From assembly GCF_024436055.1 (NCBI RefSeq), contig NZ_JANFNH010000025.1, positions 1-64,000 of the forward strand: a stretch of DNA of 64,000 nt, read 5' to 3'. A program made the position numbers and the translations under genes. This DNA is from Streptantibioticus rubrisoli (GTDB lineage Bacteria; Actinomycetota; Actinomycetes; Streptomycetales; Streptomycetaceae). Below the pieces are notes generated by a model. It made no database searches and was not told where the DNA came from. It worked only from the letters and a program-made list of their open reading frames with translations. Shown piece after piece: positions 16,944-24,737 of this stretch (the stretch's first letter is position 1; every line of letters starts with the position of its first letter).

Positions 16944-18245
16944 TCAGGCGCTGGAGGGGCCGCCGCTGCGGGACTGCCGCGGCAGGTCGAGCGCCGCGGT
17001 CGTCGCACAGTCCGCGTACTCGCGCACCGCGCTGGTGCGCGAGACGACCCGGCCCCGGTGGATGACGATCCGGCTGTACCCCAGCGACAGCACCGCGTCG
17101 ATCCGCTGCCCGCGCACCGCCAGCAGCTCCGCCGGGAAACCCGCCTCCACCCGCACCTCGGGCAGCCCCAGCACCTCGCGGGCCCGGCCGCTCACCGCCT
17201 CGTACGCGGCTTGCGCCCCGCACTCGCCGTACGAGGCCAGCAGGAACGCCGCCTCCAGCGGATCGCCCCGGCCGACCGGATTGGCCGCGTCCCGCAGCGC
17301 ACCGCCGCCCGCCGTGACCCGTACCCCGGCGGTGCGCAACAGTCGTGCGACCCCCGGCGTGTAGCCGTTGGACGCGCCGCTCGCGAGCGCCCCGCAACCG
17401 CCCTGGGGCAGACAGGCCACCGAGACCCCGGCGGCGGCGAGCCGGGCGGCGGCCCGCTCCGCCGCCTCGCGCGGCAGCGCGGCCAGACCGGTGCACGGCC
17501 CGATCGTCACCCCCGGCCGCAGCCCGCCCGCCATGGCCGCCAGCCGGGCCAGCTTGGCCGGGTCGCCGCCCTCGGTGTGCAGGTCGACCGCGCAGCCGAA
17601 CTCGGCGGCCACCCCGAGCACCGCCTCCACATAGCCGGTCGGATCGGGGTCCAGGTCCGGGCAACCGCCGACCACGCCCGCGCCGGTCTTCACGGCGTCC
17701 CGCAGCACCGCGAGCCCCTCCGCCCCCGCCGCTCCGGTGAGTACCCGGGGCATCGCCACCGCCGTCACCTCCACCAGGCCGCGCAGCGCCCGCCGGGCCT
17801 CCAAAACGGCCTCCAGCGCGCCGAGACCGCGCAGGTCGCCGACGCGTACGTGGGTGCGCAACGCCGTGGCGCCATGGCCGAGTTGCAGCAGCGCGGCCTC
17901 GGTGACCCGGCGCTGTACGTCCTGCGGCGCCTCGCTCGGTGGTCCCGGGCAGTCGGTGGTGAGGGCCGTGTCCAGGTGGGCGTGCGGCTCGGCGGGGGCG
18001 GGCAGCAGCAGATAGCCCGCGAGGTCCACCCGGGTGCCGCCGGTGCTGTCCGGCGCGGCCAGGCTGCCCGCCGTGCCGACCGCCTCGATCCGGCCACCAC
18101 TGAGCCGTACGTCCACCACCCGCCCGTCGCCCAGCCGGGCGCCGCTGAGCAGCAGGGCGGGGGCGCGATCGTCCGGGGCGTCGTCGGTTTCCGGCCTTCC
18201 CTGGGGTTTGGGCTGGTGCGGCTGCGACGGCACGCTCTCGGTCAT
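16944..18245 (-). CDS. Cytosine-deaminase-like amidohydrolase, probably lacking activity
   Basis: A 433-residue amidohydrolase-superfamily protein of the CodA subgroup. The metal-binding HxH is present (EPHAHLDTAL, near residue 88) and a third His lies in VDLHTEGG. By my alignment from memory with E. coli CodA, however, the His of the SHTTAM motif is Pro (GPCTGLA), the Glu three residues after the third His is Gly, and the metal-binding Asp of GHDD is Gly (AGGGALRD). The fold is therefore clear but deamination is doubtful. The ATG at complement 18243-18245 has GAGGAG upstream. Adjacent genes give no pathway hint. Confidence 0.72.
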   Translation of the reverse strand: MTESVPSQPHQPKPQGRPETDDAPDDRAPALLLSGARLGDGRVVDVRLSGGRIEAVGTAGSLAAPDSTGGTRVDLAGYLLLPAPAEPHAHLDTALTTDCPGPPSEAPQDVQRRVTEAALLQLGHGATALRTHVRVGDLRGLGALEAVLEARRALRGLVEVTAVAMPRVLTGAAGAEGLAVLRDAVKTGAGVVGGCPDLDPDPTGYVEAVLGVAAEFGCAVDLHTEGGDPAKLARLAAMAGGLRPGVTIGPCTGLAALPREAAERAAARLAAAGVSVACLPQGGCGALASGASNGYTPGVARLLRTAGVRVTAGGGALRDAANPVGRGDPLEAAFLLASYGECGAQAAYEAVSGRAREVLGLPEVRVEAGFPAELLAVRGQRIDAVLSLGYSRIVIHRGRVVSRTSAVREYADCATTAALDLPRQSRSGGPSSA

Positions 18246-18571
18246 CGCGCTCCTCGGTGGGGGGCGGCGGCGGGTCGGTACGCAAGATCACGCGGAGTAA
18301 CTGCGCAAGATCACTCGGCATGAGCCTATGGGCCGTGAAGCGGCCGATCGCGCAGGAGGGGAATAGTCGTACCGGCGCTGTCGTACACGCTCGGTGTGCG
18401 CGCGGCGGAGCCGCTGGTCGGGCGCCGTCTCCCGTGGGACGCGGGCGGCTCTGCGGCGGGCGCGTAGTGCCCTCGATTGAGGGCGGTGGTGGGCTGGCGG
18501 GTGGGAGGGTTGTGCGGCCTGGATACGGATTTCACGTATCGCGGGTGGAGCGTGTAATGTCTTCCTCGCTC
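18246..18571. promoter_or_regulatory. Region upstream of tRNA pair, with promoter
   Basis: No gene is seen. A vegetative-type promoter TTCACG-N18-TAATGT lies at 18531-18560, placing the transcription start a few bases before the tRNA-Thr. A GCAAGATCAC unit occurs twice near 18283-18318, and a GCCCTC-GATT-GAGGGC hairpin is at 18469-18484. Confidence 0.55.
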
Positions 18572-18644
18572 GCCCCAATAGCTCAGTCGGCAGAGCGTCT
18601 CCATGGTAAGGAGAAGGTCTACGGTTCGATTCCGTATTGGGGCT
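18572..18644 (+). tRNA. tRNA-Thr (anticodon GGT)
   Basis: A 73-base cloverleaf. The acceptor stem GCCCCAA pairs with TTGGGGC, the anticodon stem CTCC/GGAG encloses loop ATGGTAA giving anticodon GGT, and the T-arm has GGTTCGATTCC. CCA is not encoded. It is the first of two tRNA genes in a row. Confidence 0.95.
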
Positions 18645-18693
18645 CTGATGTGACGGGGTTCCCCGCCTGGCGGCGGGGGTAACCGTTCATCAC

Positions 18694-18766
18694 AGCGGCG
18701 TAGCTCAGTCGGTAGAGCAAGCGGCTCATAATCGCTGTGTCACCGGTTCAAGTCCGGTCGCCGCTA
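18694..18766 (+). tRNA. tRNA-Met (anticodon CAT)
   Basis: A 73-base cloverleaf. The acceptor stem AGCGGCG pairs with CGCCGCT, the anticodon loop is CTCATAA, and the T-arm has GGTTCAAGTCC. The A-T first acceptor pair and the lack of three consecutive G-C pairs flanking the anticodon loop point to the elongator form rather than the initiator. CCA is not encoded. Confidence 0.93.
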
Positions 18767-18772
18767 CCCTGT

Positions 18773-18808
18773 GTAGCCGATTGCGGGATCGGTCCTTCAA
18801 TCGGCTAC
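18773..18808 (+). terminator. Hairpin after tRNA-Met
   Basis: A perfect 11-bp stem, GTAGCCGATTG pairing with CAATCGGCTAC across a 14-base loop, directly follows the tRNA gene. A possible rpmG promoter (TTGCGG at 18781, TACTCT at 18806) overlaps it with 19-base spacing. Confidence 0.6.
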
Positions 18809-18850
18809 TCTTGCTGCGTTAAATCCGTCCGTCCGTCAAGGAGCACTCAC

Positions 18851-19015
18851 GTGGCTGCCACCGACGTCCGCCCGAAGATCACGCTGGCCTGCGTGGAGTG
18901 CAAGGAGCGGAACTACATCACCAAGAAGAACCGGCGCAACGACCCGGACCGTCTTGAGATGAAGAAGCACTGCCCGCGCTGCAACGCGCACACCGCGCAC
19001 CGCGAGACGCGCTGA
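18851..19015 (+). CDS. rpmG: 50S ribosomal protein L33
   Basis: A 54-residue L33 of the zinc-binding type, with both Cys pairs present: CVEC near residue 15 and CPRC near residue 42. The GTG at 18851 has AAGGAG 8 bases upstream. It binds the E-site region of the large subunit. It precedes the dehydratase genes but is separated from them by a strong terminator. Confidence 0.96.
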   Translation: MAATDVRPKITLACVECKERNYITKKNRRNDPDRLEMKKHCPRCNAHTAHRETR

Positions 19016-19026
19016 CCAAGACACCA

Positions 19027-19063
19027 CCGTAAGGCCGCCCCCAGCCAGGGGGCGGCCTTACGG
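19027..19063 (+). terminator. Strong terminator after rpmG
   Basis: A perfect 16-bp stem (CCGTAAGGCCGCCCCC and its complement) with a 5-base loop. There is no long T tract, as is common in streptomycetes. Confidence 0.85.
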
Positions 19064-19132
19064 CGTTGAGCCGGTCCGTGTGTCTCGCGTCACCGGCCGT
19101 ACCGGACCCACACCGGAGCACTGGAGGTGCCG

Positions 19133-19609
19133 ATGCCGCTCGACCCGTCCTACGTCGGGCGTACGTACCCGCCCACCGAGGCCTACGAGGTGGGCCGGGA
19201 GAAGATCCGTGAGTTCGCCGAGGCGGTGGGCGACGCCAATCCCGCGTACTACGACGCCGAGGCCGCCCGGGCGCTCGGGCACCCCGATGTGATCGCCCCG
19301 CCGACCTTCCCGTTCGCGCTGACCTACCGGGCCGCCGCCCAGGTGGTCAACGACCCCGAGCTGGGGCTGGACTTCAGCCGGGTGGTGCACGGTGACCAGA
19401 GGTTCACCTACACCCGCCCGGTGCGGGCCGGTGACCGGCTCTCGGTGACGGTGAGTATCGAGGCGATCAAGTCGATGGCGGGCAACGACTTCCTGACGGT
19501 GCGTGGCGAGGTGTACGACGCGGACGGCGAGCACGTGGTGACGGCGCTGATGATGCTGGTCGTGCGCGCGGTCGAGGCGGAGTCCGCCGAGCAGAAGGTG
19601 GGAGGCTGA
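19133..19609 (+). CDS. MaoC-like (3R)-hydroxyacyl dehydratase subunit, HadA type
   Basis: A 158-residue hot-dog-fold protein of the FAS1-like N-terminal dehydratase group (YEVGREKIREFAEAVGDANPAYYD, PPTFPFALTYRAA, HGDQRFTYTRPVRAGD). It lacks the catalytic D-x4-H signature found in its neighbour, so the pair most likely forms a HadAB-like heterodimer in which this subunit binds the acyl chain. The ATG at 19133 sits 5 bases after GGAGG; the GTG two codons earlier is too close. It lies one base before the next gene, so the two are co-transcribed. Confidence 0.85.
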   Translation: MPLDPSYVGRTYPPTEAYEVGREKIREFAEAVGDANPAYYDAEAARALGHPDVIAPPTFPFALTYRAAAQVVNDPELGLDFSRVVHGDQRFTYTRPVRAGDRLSVTVSIEAIKSMAGNDFLTVRGEVYDADGEHVVTALMMLVVRAVEAESAEQKVGG

Positions 19610-19610
19610 C

Positions 19611-20045
19611 GTGGCCGCGAAGGTGCGTTACGACGAGGTCGAGGCCGGTGCCGAACTGCCGTCGCTGACCATCCCGGTGACCCGCGCGACGCTGGTGCGG
19701 TACGCGGGCGCGTCCGGCGACTTCAACCCGATCCACTGGAACGAGAGGTTCGCCAAGGAGGTCGGGCTGCCGGATGTGATCGCGCACGGCATGTTCACCA
19801 TGGCGTCGGCGGCCCGGGTGGTCACCGACTGGGTGGGCGACCCGGGTGCGCTGGTCGAGTACGGGGTGCGGTTCACCAAGCCGGTCGTGGTGCCCAACGA
19901 CGACAACGGCGCGCTGATCGAGGTCTCCGGCAAGGTCGCGGCGAAGCTGGACGACGAGGCGCGTACCGTGCGCGTCGACCTGACGGTGACGGCGGCCGGG
20001 CAGAAGGTGCTGGGGCAGTCGCGGGCGGTCGTCCGGCTCGGCTGA
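19611..20045 (+). CDS. MaoC-like (3R)-hydroxyacyl dehydratase subunit, HadB type
   Basis: A 144-residue hot-dog protein carrying the hydratase-2 motif ASGDFNPIHWNERFA with the catalytic Asp and His, plus IAHGMFTMASAARV. Together with the upstream subunit it would dehydrate 3-hydroxyacyl thioesters, probably in fatty-acid or related acyl elongation. The GTG start follows GGGAGG within the end of the upstream gene. The HadA/HadB order and tight spacing match mycobacterial and streptomycete pairs. Confidence 0.87.
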   Translation: MAAKVRYDEVEAGAELPSLTIPVTRATLVRYAGASGDFNPIHWNERFAKEVGLPDVIAHGMFTMASAARVVTDWVGDPGALVEYGVRFTKPVVVPNDDNGALIEVSGKVAAKLDDEARTVRVDLTVTAAGQKVLGQSRAVVRLG

Positions 20046-20090
20046 CGGTCGGGAGGGCTTCGAGTCCTCCCGCACCGCTTGACGCGCGAA

Positions 20091-20110
20091 GTTATTGAGT
20101 ACTAACTTAC
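20091..20110. promoter_or_regulatory. TetR operator candidate 1
   Basis: GTTATTGAGTACTAACTTAC just upstream of the tetR start contains the near-palindrome TTGAGTACTAA and shares the TACTAAC/GCTAAC-type half-site with the element upstream of the exporter gene at 20746-20763. It is an AT-rich island in GC-rich DNA, fitting autoregulation by the TetR protein. Confidence 0.5.
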
Positions 20111-20115
20111 TGCCC

Positions 20116-20697
20116 ATGGTGAACTCCGGACCCAGGATGTCGGCCGACGAGCGGCGCGAGAGCGTCATCCGTGCGGCGGTCGTCGAGTTCGCCCGCACCG
20201 GCTACCACGGCACCTCCACCGAGGCGATCGCCCGCCGGGTGGGCGTCTCCCAGCCGTACCTCTTCCGGCTCTTCCCCGGGAAGCAGGCGCTGTTCCGGGC
20301 CGCCGCCGAGCGCTGCTTCGACCGCACCGCCGAGACCTTCGAGGTGGCGGCGGACGGACTGTCCGGAGCCGAGGCCCTGGAGGCGATGGGGGAGGCGTAC
20401 TCCCTGCTGATCCGCGACCGCGACGTGCTGATGCTCCAGATGCAGCTGTACGTGGCGGCGGCCTCGGCCGAGGACCCGGAGCTGGCCGACTTCATCCGGC
20501 GGCGCTGGACCGAGCTGTGGGACATCGTGCGCAGCCGTACCGGCGCGAGTGACGAGGAACTGACCGGCTTCTTCGGGCACGGCATGTTGATCAACACCCT
20601 GCTGGCGCTCGGCATCCCGGCCGAGGACCGCTGCTGGGACGGTTTCGACGGCGCCTGCAAGCTCGCCGCCGCGGAGGTCTACGCACAGCGGCGATGA
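20116..20697 (+). CDS. TetR family transcriptional regulator
   Basis: A 193-residue TetR protein. The helix-turn-helix is at about residues 12-58: RESVIRAAVVEFARTGYHGT, then IARRVGVSQPYLFRLFPGKQ. The C-terminal domain is helical and variable. The ATG at 20116 is preferred; it closely follows an operator-like palindrome. It lies in the same direction as, and immediately upstream of, a DHA2 exporter that has a matching operator, so it most likely represses itself and the exporter and responds to a transported drug or metabolite. Confidence 0.88.
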   Translation: MVNSGPRMSADERRESVIRAAVVEFARTGYHGTSTEAIARRVGVSQPYLFRLFPGKQALFRAAAERCFDRTAETFEVAADGLSGAEALEAMGEAYSLLIRDRDVLMLQMQLYVAAASAEDPELADFIRRRWTELWDIVRSRTGASDEELTGFFGHGMLINTLLALGIPAEDRCWDGFDGACKLAAAEVYAQRR

Positions 20698-20705
20698 GCC
20701 GCGAC

Positions 20706-20731
20706 GCCCTCCCGACTCGGGAGGGCTTTTT
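20706..20731 (+). terminator. Rho-independent terminator after tetR
   Basis: GCCCTCCC-GACTC-GGGAGGGC followed by TTTTT, a textbook intrinsic terminator between the regulator and the exporter. The exporter must therefore have its own promoter. Confidence 0.85.
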
Positions 20732-20745
20732 CACCGGCCAGAAAT

Positions 20746-20763
20746 TTAGTGACTGCTAACTAA
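20746..20763. promoter_or_regulatory. TetR operator candidate 2
   Basis: TTAGT-N8-ACTAA inverted repeat about 20 bases before the exporter start, in an AT-rich patch. It resembles the element before tetR (20091-20110). Confidence 0.55.
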
Positions 20764-20780
20764 TCTCCCAGGGGGAACCC

Positions 20781-22205
20781 ATGGCACAACCAGGCGGTAC
20801 GTCCAGAGCCACCGCGATATGGGCACTGATCGTCACCAGCGTCGCCGGATTCATGGCGGCGCTCGACAACCTCGTGGTCACCACGGCGCTGCCGTCGATC
20901 CGCAAGGACCTCGGCGGCGGCCTGACCGACCTGGAGTGGACGGTCAGCGCGTACACACTCACCTTCGCCGTGCTGCTGATGTTCGGCGCCGCGCTCGGTG
21001 ACCGATTCGGCCGCCGCCGGATGTTCGCCGTCGGCCTCGCGGTCTTCACCGCCGCCTCCGCGGGGGCCGCGCTGGCGTCCGGCATGGGAGAGCTGATCGC
21101 CGCGCGGGCGGTGCAGGGCGTCGGCGCCGCGATGCTGCTGCCGCTCACCCTCACCCTGCTCTCGGCGGCCGTCCCGGCCGAGCGGCGCGGTACCGCGTTC
21201 GGCATCTGGGGCGCGGTCAACGGCCTTGCGGTGGCCACTGGTCCGCTGATCGGCGGCACCCTCACCGAGCACTTCTCCTGGCAGTGGATCTTCTGGCTGA
21301 ACGTTCCGATCGGCCTGCTCCTGCTGCCGCTCGCGCTGCTGCGGCTGGGCGAGAGCCGCGGCCCCAACCCTCGGCTCGACCTGCCCGGCACCGTGCTCGC
21401 CAGCGCCGGTCTGTTCGGCATCGTCTACGGGCTGGTGCGCAGCCAGCCGGACGGCTGGACCAGCACGCCCGTGCTGACCGGACTGATCGCCGGGCCGCTG
21501 GTGCTGGGGGCGTTCGTCTGGTACGAGCTGCGGGCGGCCAACCCGATGTTGCCGATGCGGCTGTTCCGTAGCCGTGCGTTCAGCACCATCAATGTGGCCA
21601 GCCTGCTGATGTTCGTCGGCATGTTCGGGTCGATCTTCCTGCTCAGCCAGTTCATGCAGGGCGTTCAGGGGTACACGCCGGTCCAGGCCGGGGTGCGGAT
21701 GCTGCCGTGGACCGGCATGCCGATGATCGTCGCGCCGCTCGCCGGGTTCGTCTCCGACCGGATCGGCGGGCGGCCCGTCGTCGCCGTCGGCCTGGCCCTT
21801 CAGGCGATCGGATTGGCGCTCTTCGCGCTCGTCGCCGCCACAAACGTGTCGTACGCCACCTTGATACCGGCGCTCGTGGTGAGCGGTACGGGGATGGCGC
21901 TGTACTTCGCGCCCAGCGCGCACCTGGTCATGAGCAGCGTCCGCCCCGACGAGCAGGGCATCGCCTCCGGCGCGAACAACGCGATGCGCGAGGTGGGCGG
22001 CTCGCTGGGGGTGGCCGTCCTGTCCTCGGTCTTCTCCGCCCAGGGCGGCTACACCTCCGCGCAGTCCTTCGTGGACGGTCTGACTCCCGCGCTGTGGGTC
22101 GGCGCGGCGGCGGTGGCGGTCGCCGCGGCGGTGGCGGCCCTGCCGACCGCTGCACGCCCGCACACGGCGGATCTGCCCGCCCATCCGCCCGTCCCCGTCT
22201 CCTGA
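20781..22205 (+). CDS. MFS drug exporter, DHA2 (14-helix) family
   Basis: A 474-residue major-facilitator protein of the QacA/EmrB type. Motif A is GDRFGRRRMF after helix 2, motif C is near GLAVATGPLIGGTL, and the N-terminal helix has the DHA2-typical MAALDNLVVTTALPSI. Hydrophobicity suggests 14 membrane segments. AGGGGGA precedes the ATG. It would export toxic compounds using proton motive force; control by the upstream TetR protein is inferred from adjacency and matching operators. Confidence 0.9.
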   Translation: MAQPGGTSRATAIWALIVTSVAGFMAALDNLVVTTALPSIRKDLGGGLTDLEWTVSAYTLTFAVLLMFGAALGDRFGRRRMFAVGLAVFTAASAGAALASGMGELIAARAVQGVGAAMLLPLTLTLLSAAVPAERRGTAFGIWGAVNGLAVATGPLIGGTLTEHFSWQWIFWLNVPIGLLLLPLALLRLGESRGPNPRLDLPGTVLASAGLFGIVYGLVRSQPDGWTSTPVLTGLIAGPLVLGAFVWYELRAANPMLPMRLFRSRAFSTINVASLLMFVGMFGSIFLLSQFMQGVQGYTPVQAGVRMLPWTGMPMIVAPLAGFVSDRIGGRPVVAVGLALQAIGLALFALVAATNVSYATLIPALVVSGTGMALYFAPSAHLVMSSVRPDEQGIASGANNAMREVGGSLGVAVLSSVFSAQGGYTSAQSFVDGLTPALWVGAAAVAVAAAVAALPTAARPHTADLPAHPPVPVS

Positions 22206-22283
22206 CGCACTCCACCGGGCCGCCCGGCAGCGCCAGGCGAGGGCTGACCGCGACGGGTGGGCGGTGGGCGAAACGCCGCCCCG

Positions 22284-22289
22284 TAGTGT
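22284..22289 (+). promoter_or_regulatory. Likely -10 element for leaderless murB
   Basis: TAGTGT ends 6 bases before the murB GTG start, placing the expected transcription start at or next to the G of GTG. There is no Shine-Dalgarno, so the mRNA is probably leaderless. Confidence 0.45.
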
Positions 22290-22295
22290 GGTGGG

Positions 22296-23351
22296 GTGCA
22301 GGAAACCCACAACACCCCCCTGGCCCCCCTCACCACCTTCCGCCTGGGCGGCCCGGCCGCCCGCCTGGTGACGGCAACCACCGACGAAGAGGTCATCGAG
22401 ACCGTCCGCGCCGCGGACGAATCCGGCACGCCCCTGCTGGTCATCGCGGGCGGCAGCAACCTCGTCATCGGCGACAGCGGCTTCGACGGCGTCGTCCTGC
22501 GCATCGCCACCAGGGGCCTGGCCCTCAACGGCGTGGACCTGGAGCTGGCCGCCGGTGAGAACTGGTCGGACGCCGTCGCTCGCACCGTCGAGGCGGGCCT
22601 CGCCGGAGTGGAGTGCCTGGCCGGAATCCCCGGCTCCGCAGGCGCCACGCCCATCCAGAACGTCGGAGCGTACGGCCAGGAGGTCGCCACCACGATCACC
22701 GAGGTGATCGCGTACGACCGCACCGCGCGCGAGACGGTGACCCTGGCCAACGAGGAGTGCGGCTTCGGCTACCGCCACAGCCGTTTCAAGGCCGACCCGC
22801 AGCGCTACGTGGTGCTGCGGGTGCGCTACCGGCTGGAGGACGCGGGCGGGCTGTCCGCGCCGATCCGGTACGCCGAGGTGGCCAGCGCCCTGGGCGTCGA
22901 GCAGGGCGAGCGGGCGTCCGTGGTACAGGCCCGCGAGACGGTGCTGAAGCTGCGCGCGGGCAAGGGCATGGTGCTCGACCCGGAGGACCACGACACCTGG
23001 TCGGCCGGATCGTTCTTCACCAATCCGGTGCTCGACCAGCGCGCGTACCAGGAGTTCCTGGACCGGGTCCGGGCCCGGCTCGGCGACGGCGTGCGCCCGC
23101 CCGCCTACCCGGCGGGCGACGGCCACACCAAGACCTCCGCGGCCTGGCTGATCGACAAGGCCGGGTTCACCAAGGGCTACGGCACCGGCCCGGCGCGCAT
23201 CTCCAGCAAGCACACGCTGGCGCTCACCAACCGCGGAGACGCCACCACCGAGGACCTGCTCGCGCTGGCCCGCGAGGTCAGGGACGGGGTACGGAACACG
23301 TTCGGTGTGACGCTCGTGAATGAACCCGTTATGGTCGGCGTCCGTCTGTGA
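22296..23351 (+). CDS. murB: UDP-N-acetylenolpyruvoylglucosamine reductase
   Basis: A 351-residue MurB, the FAD enzyme reducing enolpyruvyl-UDP-GlcNAc to UDP-MurNAc with NADPH in peptidoglycan synthesis. FAD-binding blocks are TFRLGGPAARLV, AGGSNLVIGD and GIPGSAGATPIQNVGAYGQE. The catalytic serine lies in SAGSFFTNP and the catalytic Glu near the C-terminus in LVNEPVMVG. The GTG at 22296 is chosen because the protein then begins correctly for the family, although no ribosome site is present. Confidence 0.95.
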   Translation: MQETHNTPLAPLTTFRLGGPAARLVTATTDEEVIETVRAADESGTPLLVIAGGSNLVIGDSGFDGVVLRIATRGLALNGVDLELAAGENWSDAVARTVEAGLAGVECLAGIPGSAGATPIQNVGAYGQEVATTITEVIAYDRTARETVTLANEECGFGYRHSRFKADPQRYVVLRVRYRLEDAGGLSAPIRYAEVASALGVEQGERASVVQARETVLKLRAGKGMVLDPEDHDTWSAGSFFTNPVLDQRAYQEFLDRVRARLGDGVRPPAYPAGDGHTKTSAAWLIDKAGFTKGYGTGPARISSKHTLALTNRGDATTEDLLALAREVRDGVRNTFGVTLVNEPVMVGVRL

Positions 23352-23463
23352 AAGGGGGCGGCAACGGTGAGCCCGCCGGTCTCGCCCCGTTAACCGTCGA
23401 CTGAGTACTCATGAGATTCTCATCGCAACGCCGGCAGGCGGGCAGGTGGGGAGGACAAGACAC

Positions 23464-24702
23464 GTGCGGAACGCGGGTACGGCCGTCAGCGCGGCCCAGA
23501 ACGCGGCACACATCGGCCGGATCGGTCTCGGGCCGGTCCGGTGGCACCACGCACTACTGACGCTGTGGACGGTGTGTTGGTTCTTCGTGGCCACCCGGCA
23601 CGGCGCGGTGTCCTGGCACTACCTCAAGCAGGGTGAGGAACTGCTGTTCGGCCAGGAGCAGGGCGGCGGCCTGGCGCTGTACGCCAACCACCCCGAACTG
23701 CAGATAGGTCCGGTCAGCTTCCTGGTCGCCGGACTGTTCGCGCCGTTCCCGGCCGACGGGGGCGAGAAGTTCGCCGAGGCCGCCATGTCGGGCCTCGGGC
23801 TGTGGATGGTGGTGCTGATCGGCCGGGCCGCCGCCGATCACTACCTGGGCACCGGAACCAACCACAAGCGGCTGCAGCAGCGGGTGCTGATCGCCGGGGC
23901 CGCGTTCATCCCGATGTGGGTCGAGGTCTCGGTGCGCTTCGCCCACCTCGACGACGTGCTGGCGCTGTTCTTCACCACGCTCGCGGTACGTTCGCTGGTG
24001 CGCGGCCAGGCGACCGCGACCGGTGTCTTCCTCGCCCTCGCCTGTGACTCCAAGCCGTGGGCGGTGGCGTTCCTGCCGCTGCTGCTCGCGCTGCCGAGGG
24101 GCACCTGGCTGCGGTCGGCGGCCTGGACGGTCGGGCTGGTGGCCGTCGCCTGGCTGCCGTTCTACCTCGGCAACATGAACACCCTGGCGGCCGCCCACTT
24201 CACCATCCCCAACCAGCCCGCCACCTCGTTGCGCTGGTTCGGCGTGAACGACCCGGTCACCCCGTGGTGGGACCGGCCCGCGCAGATGGCGCTGGGCCTC
24301 GGCCTGGGCGCGCTGGCGGTGCGCAGGGGGCGTTGGCCCGCCGTGGTGCTGCTGGCGGCCGACGCGCGGATCGTGCTCGACCCCAGCGTGTACACGTACT
24401 ACAACGCCTCGGTGCTGCTCGGCACCCTGATCTGGGACGCCATCGGGCAGCGGCGCCTGGTGCCGTGGGTGAGCTGGATCGCGCTGATCTCGCTGTACGG
24501 CAGCGCGCTGATCGTGCCGTCGGACTCCACCCGGGGCCTGATCAGGCTGGCCTTCGCGGTCGGCTCGGCGGCGTACGTGCTGCTGTGGCCGATGCGGGAG
24601 CCGCGCAACCGGCGTGGCGGGAAGCGGGGCGCCGCCACGGACATCCCGCAACAGCGCACGCCGGTGGACGAGTACCCGCTGTACGCGAACCCCGCGGGTT
24701 GA
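23464..24702 (+). CDS. Polytopic membrane protein, GT-C-like
   Basis: A 412-residue membrane protein with about ten hydrophobic segments. The GTG at 23464 is used because GGGAGG lies 9 bases upstream; an in-frame GTG at 23446 lacks a site. The first external loop has acidic residues, and the segment SVRFAHLDDVLALFF resembles the DD-containing loops of GT-C mannosyltransferase-like proteins (GT87/DUF2029), though I cannot confirm the family. The C-terminus is basic and cytoplasmic. It stands between murB and add; a role in envelope glycosylation is speculative. Confidence 0.7.
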   Translation: MRNAGTAVSAAQNAAHIGRIGLGPVRWHHALLTLWTVCWFFVATRHGAVSWHYLKQGEELLFGQEQGGGLALYANHPELQIGPVSFLVAGLFAPFPADGGEKFAEAAMSGLGLWMVVLIGRAAADHYLGTGTNHKRLQQRVLIAGAAFIPMWVEVSVRFAHLDDVLALFFTTLAVRSLVRGQATATGVFLALACDSKPWAVAFLPLLLALPRGTWLRSAAWTVGLVAVAWLPFYLGNMNTLAAAHFTIPNQPATSLRWFGVNDPVTPWWDRPAQMALGLGLGALAVRRGRWPAVVLLAADARIVLDPSVYTYYNASVLLGTLIWDAIGQRRLVPWVSWIALISLYGSALIVPSDSTRGLIRLAFAVGSAAYVLLWPMREPRNRRGGKRGAATDIPQQRTPVDEYPLYANPAG

Positions 24703-24737
24703 GGGGGTGGGGGCAATCCCCGGACCCCCGTTGGGTG

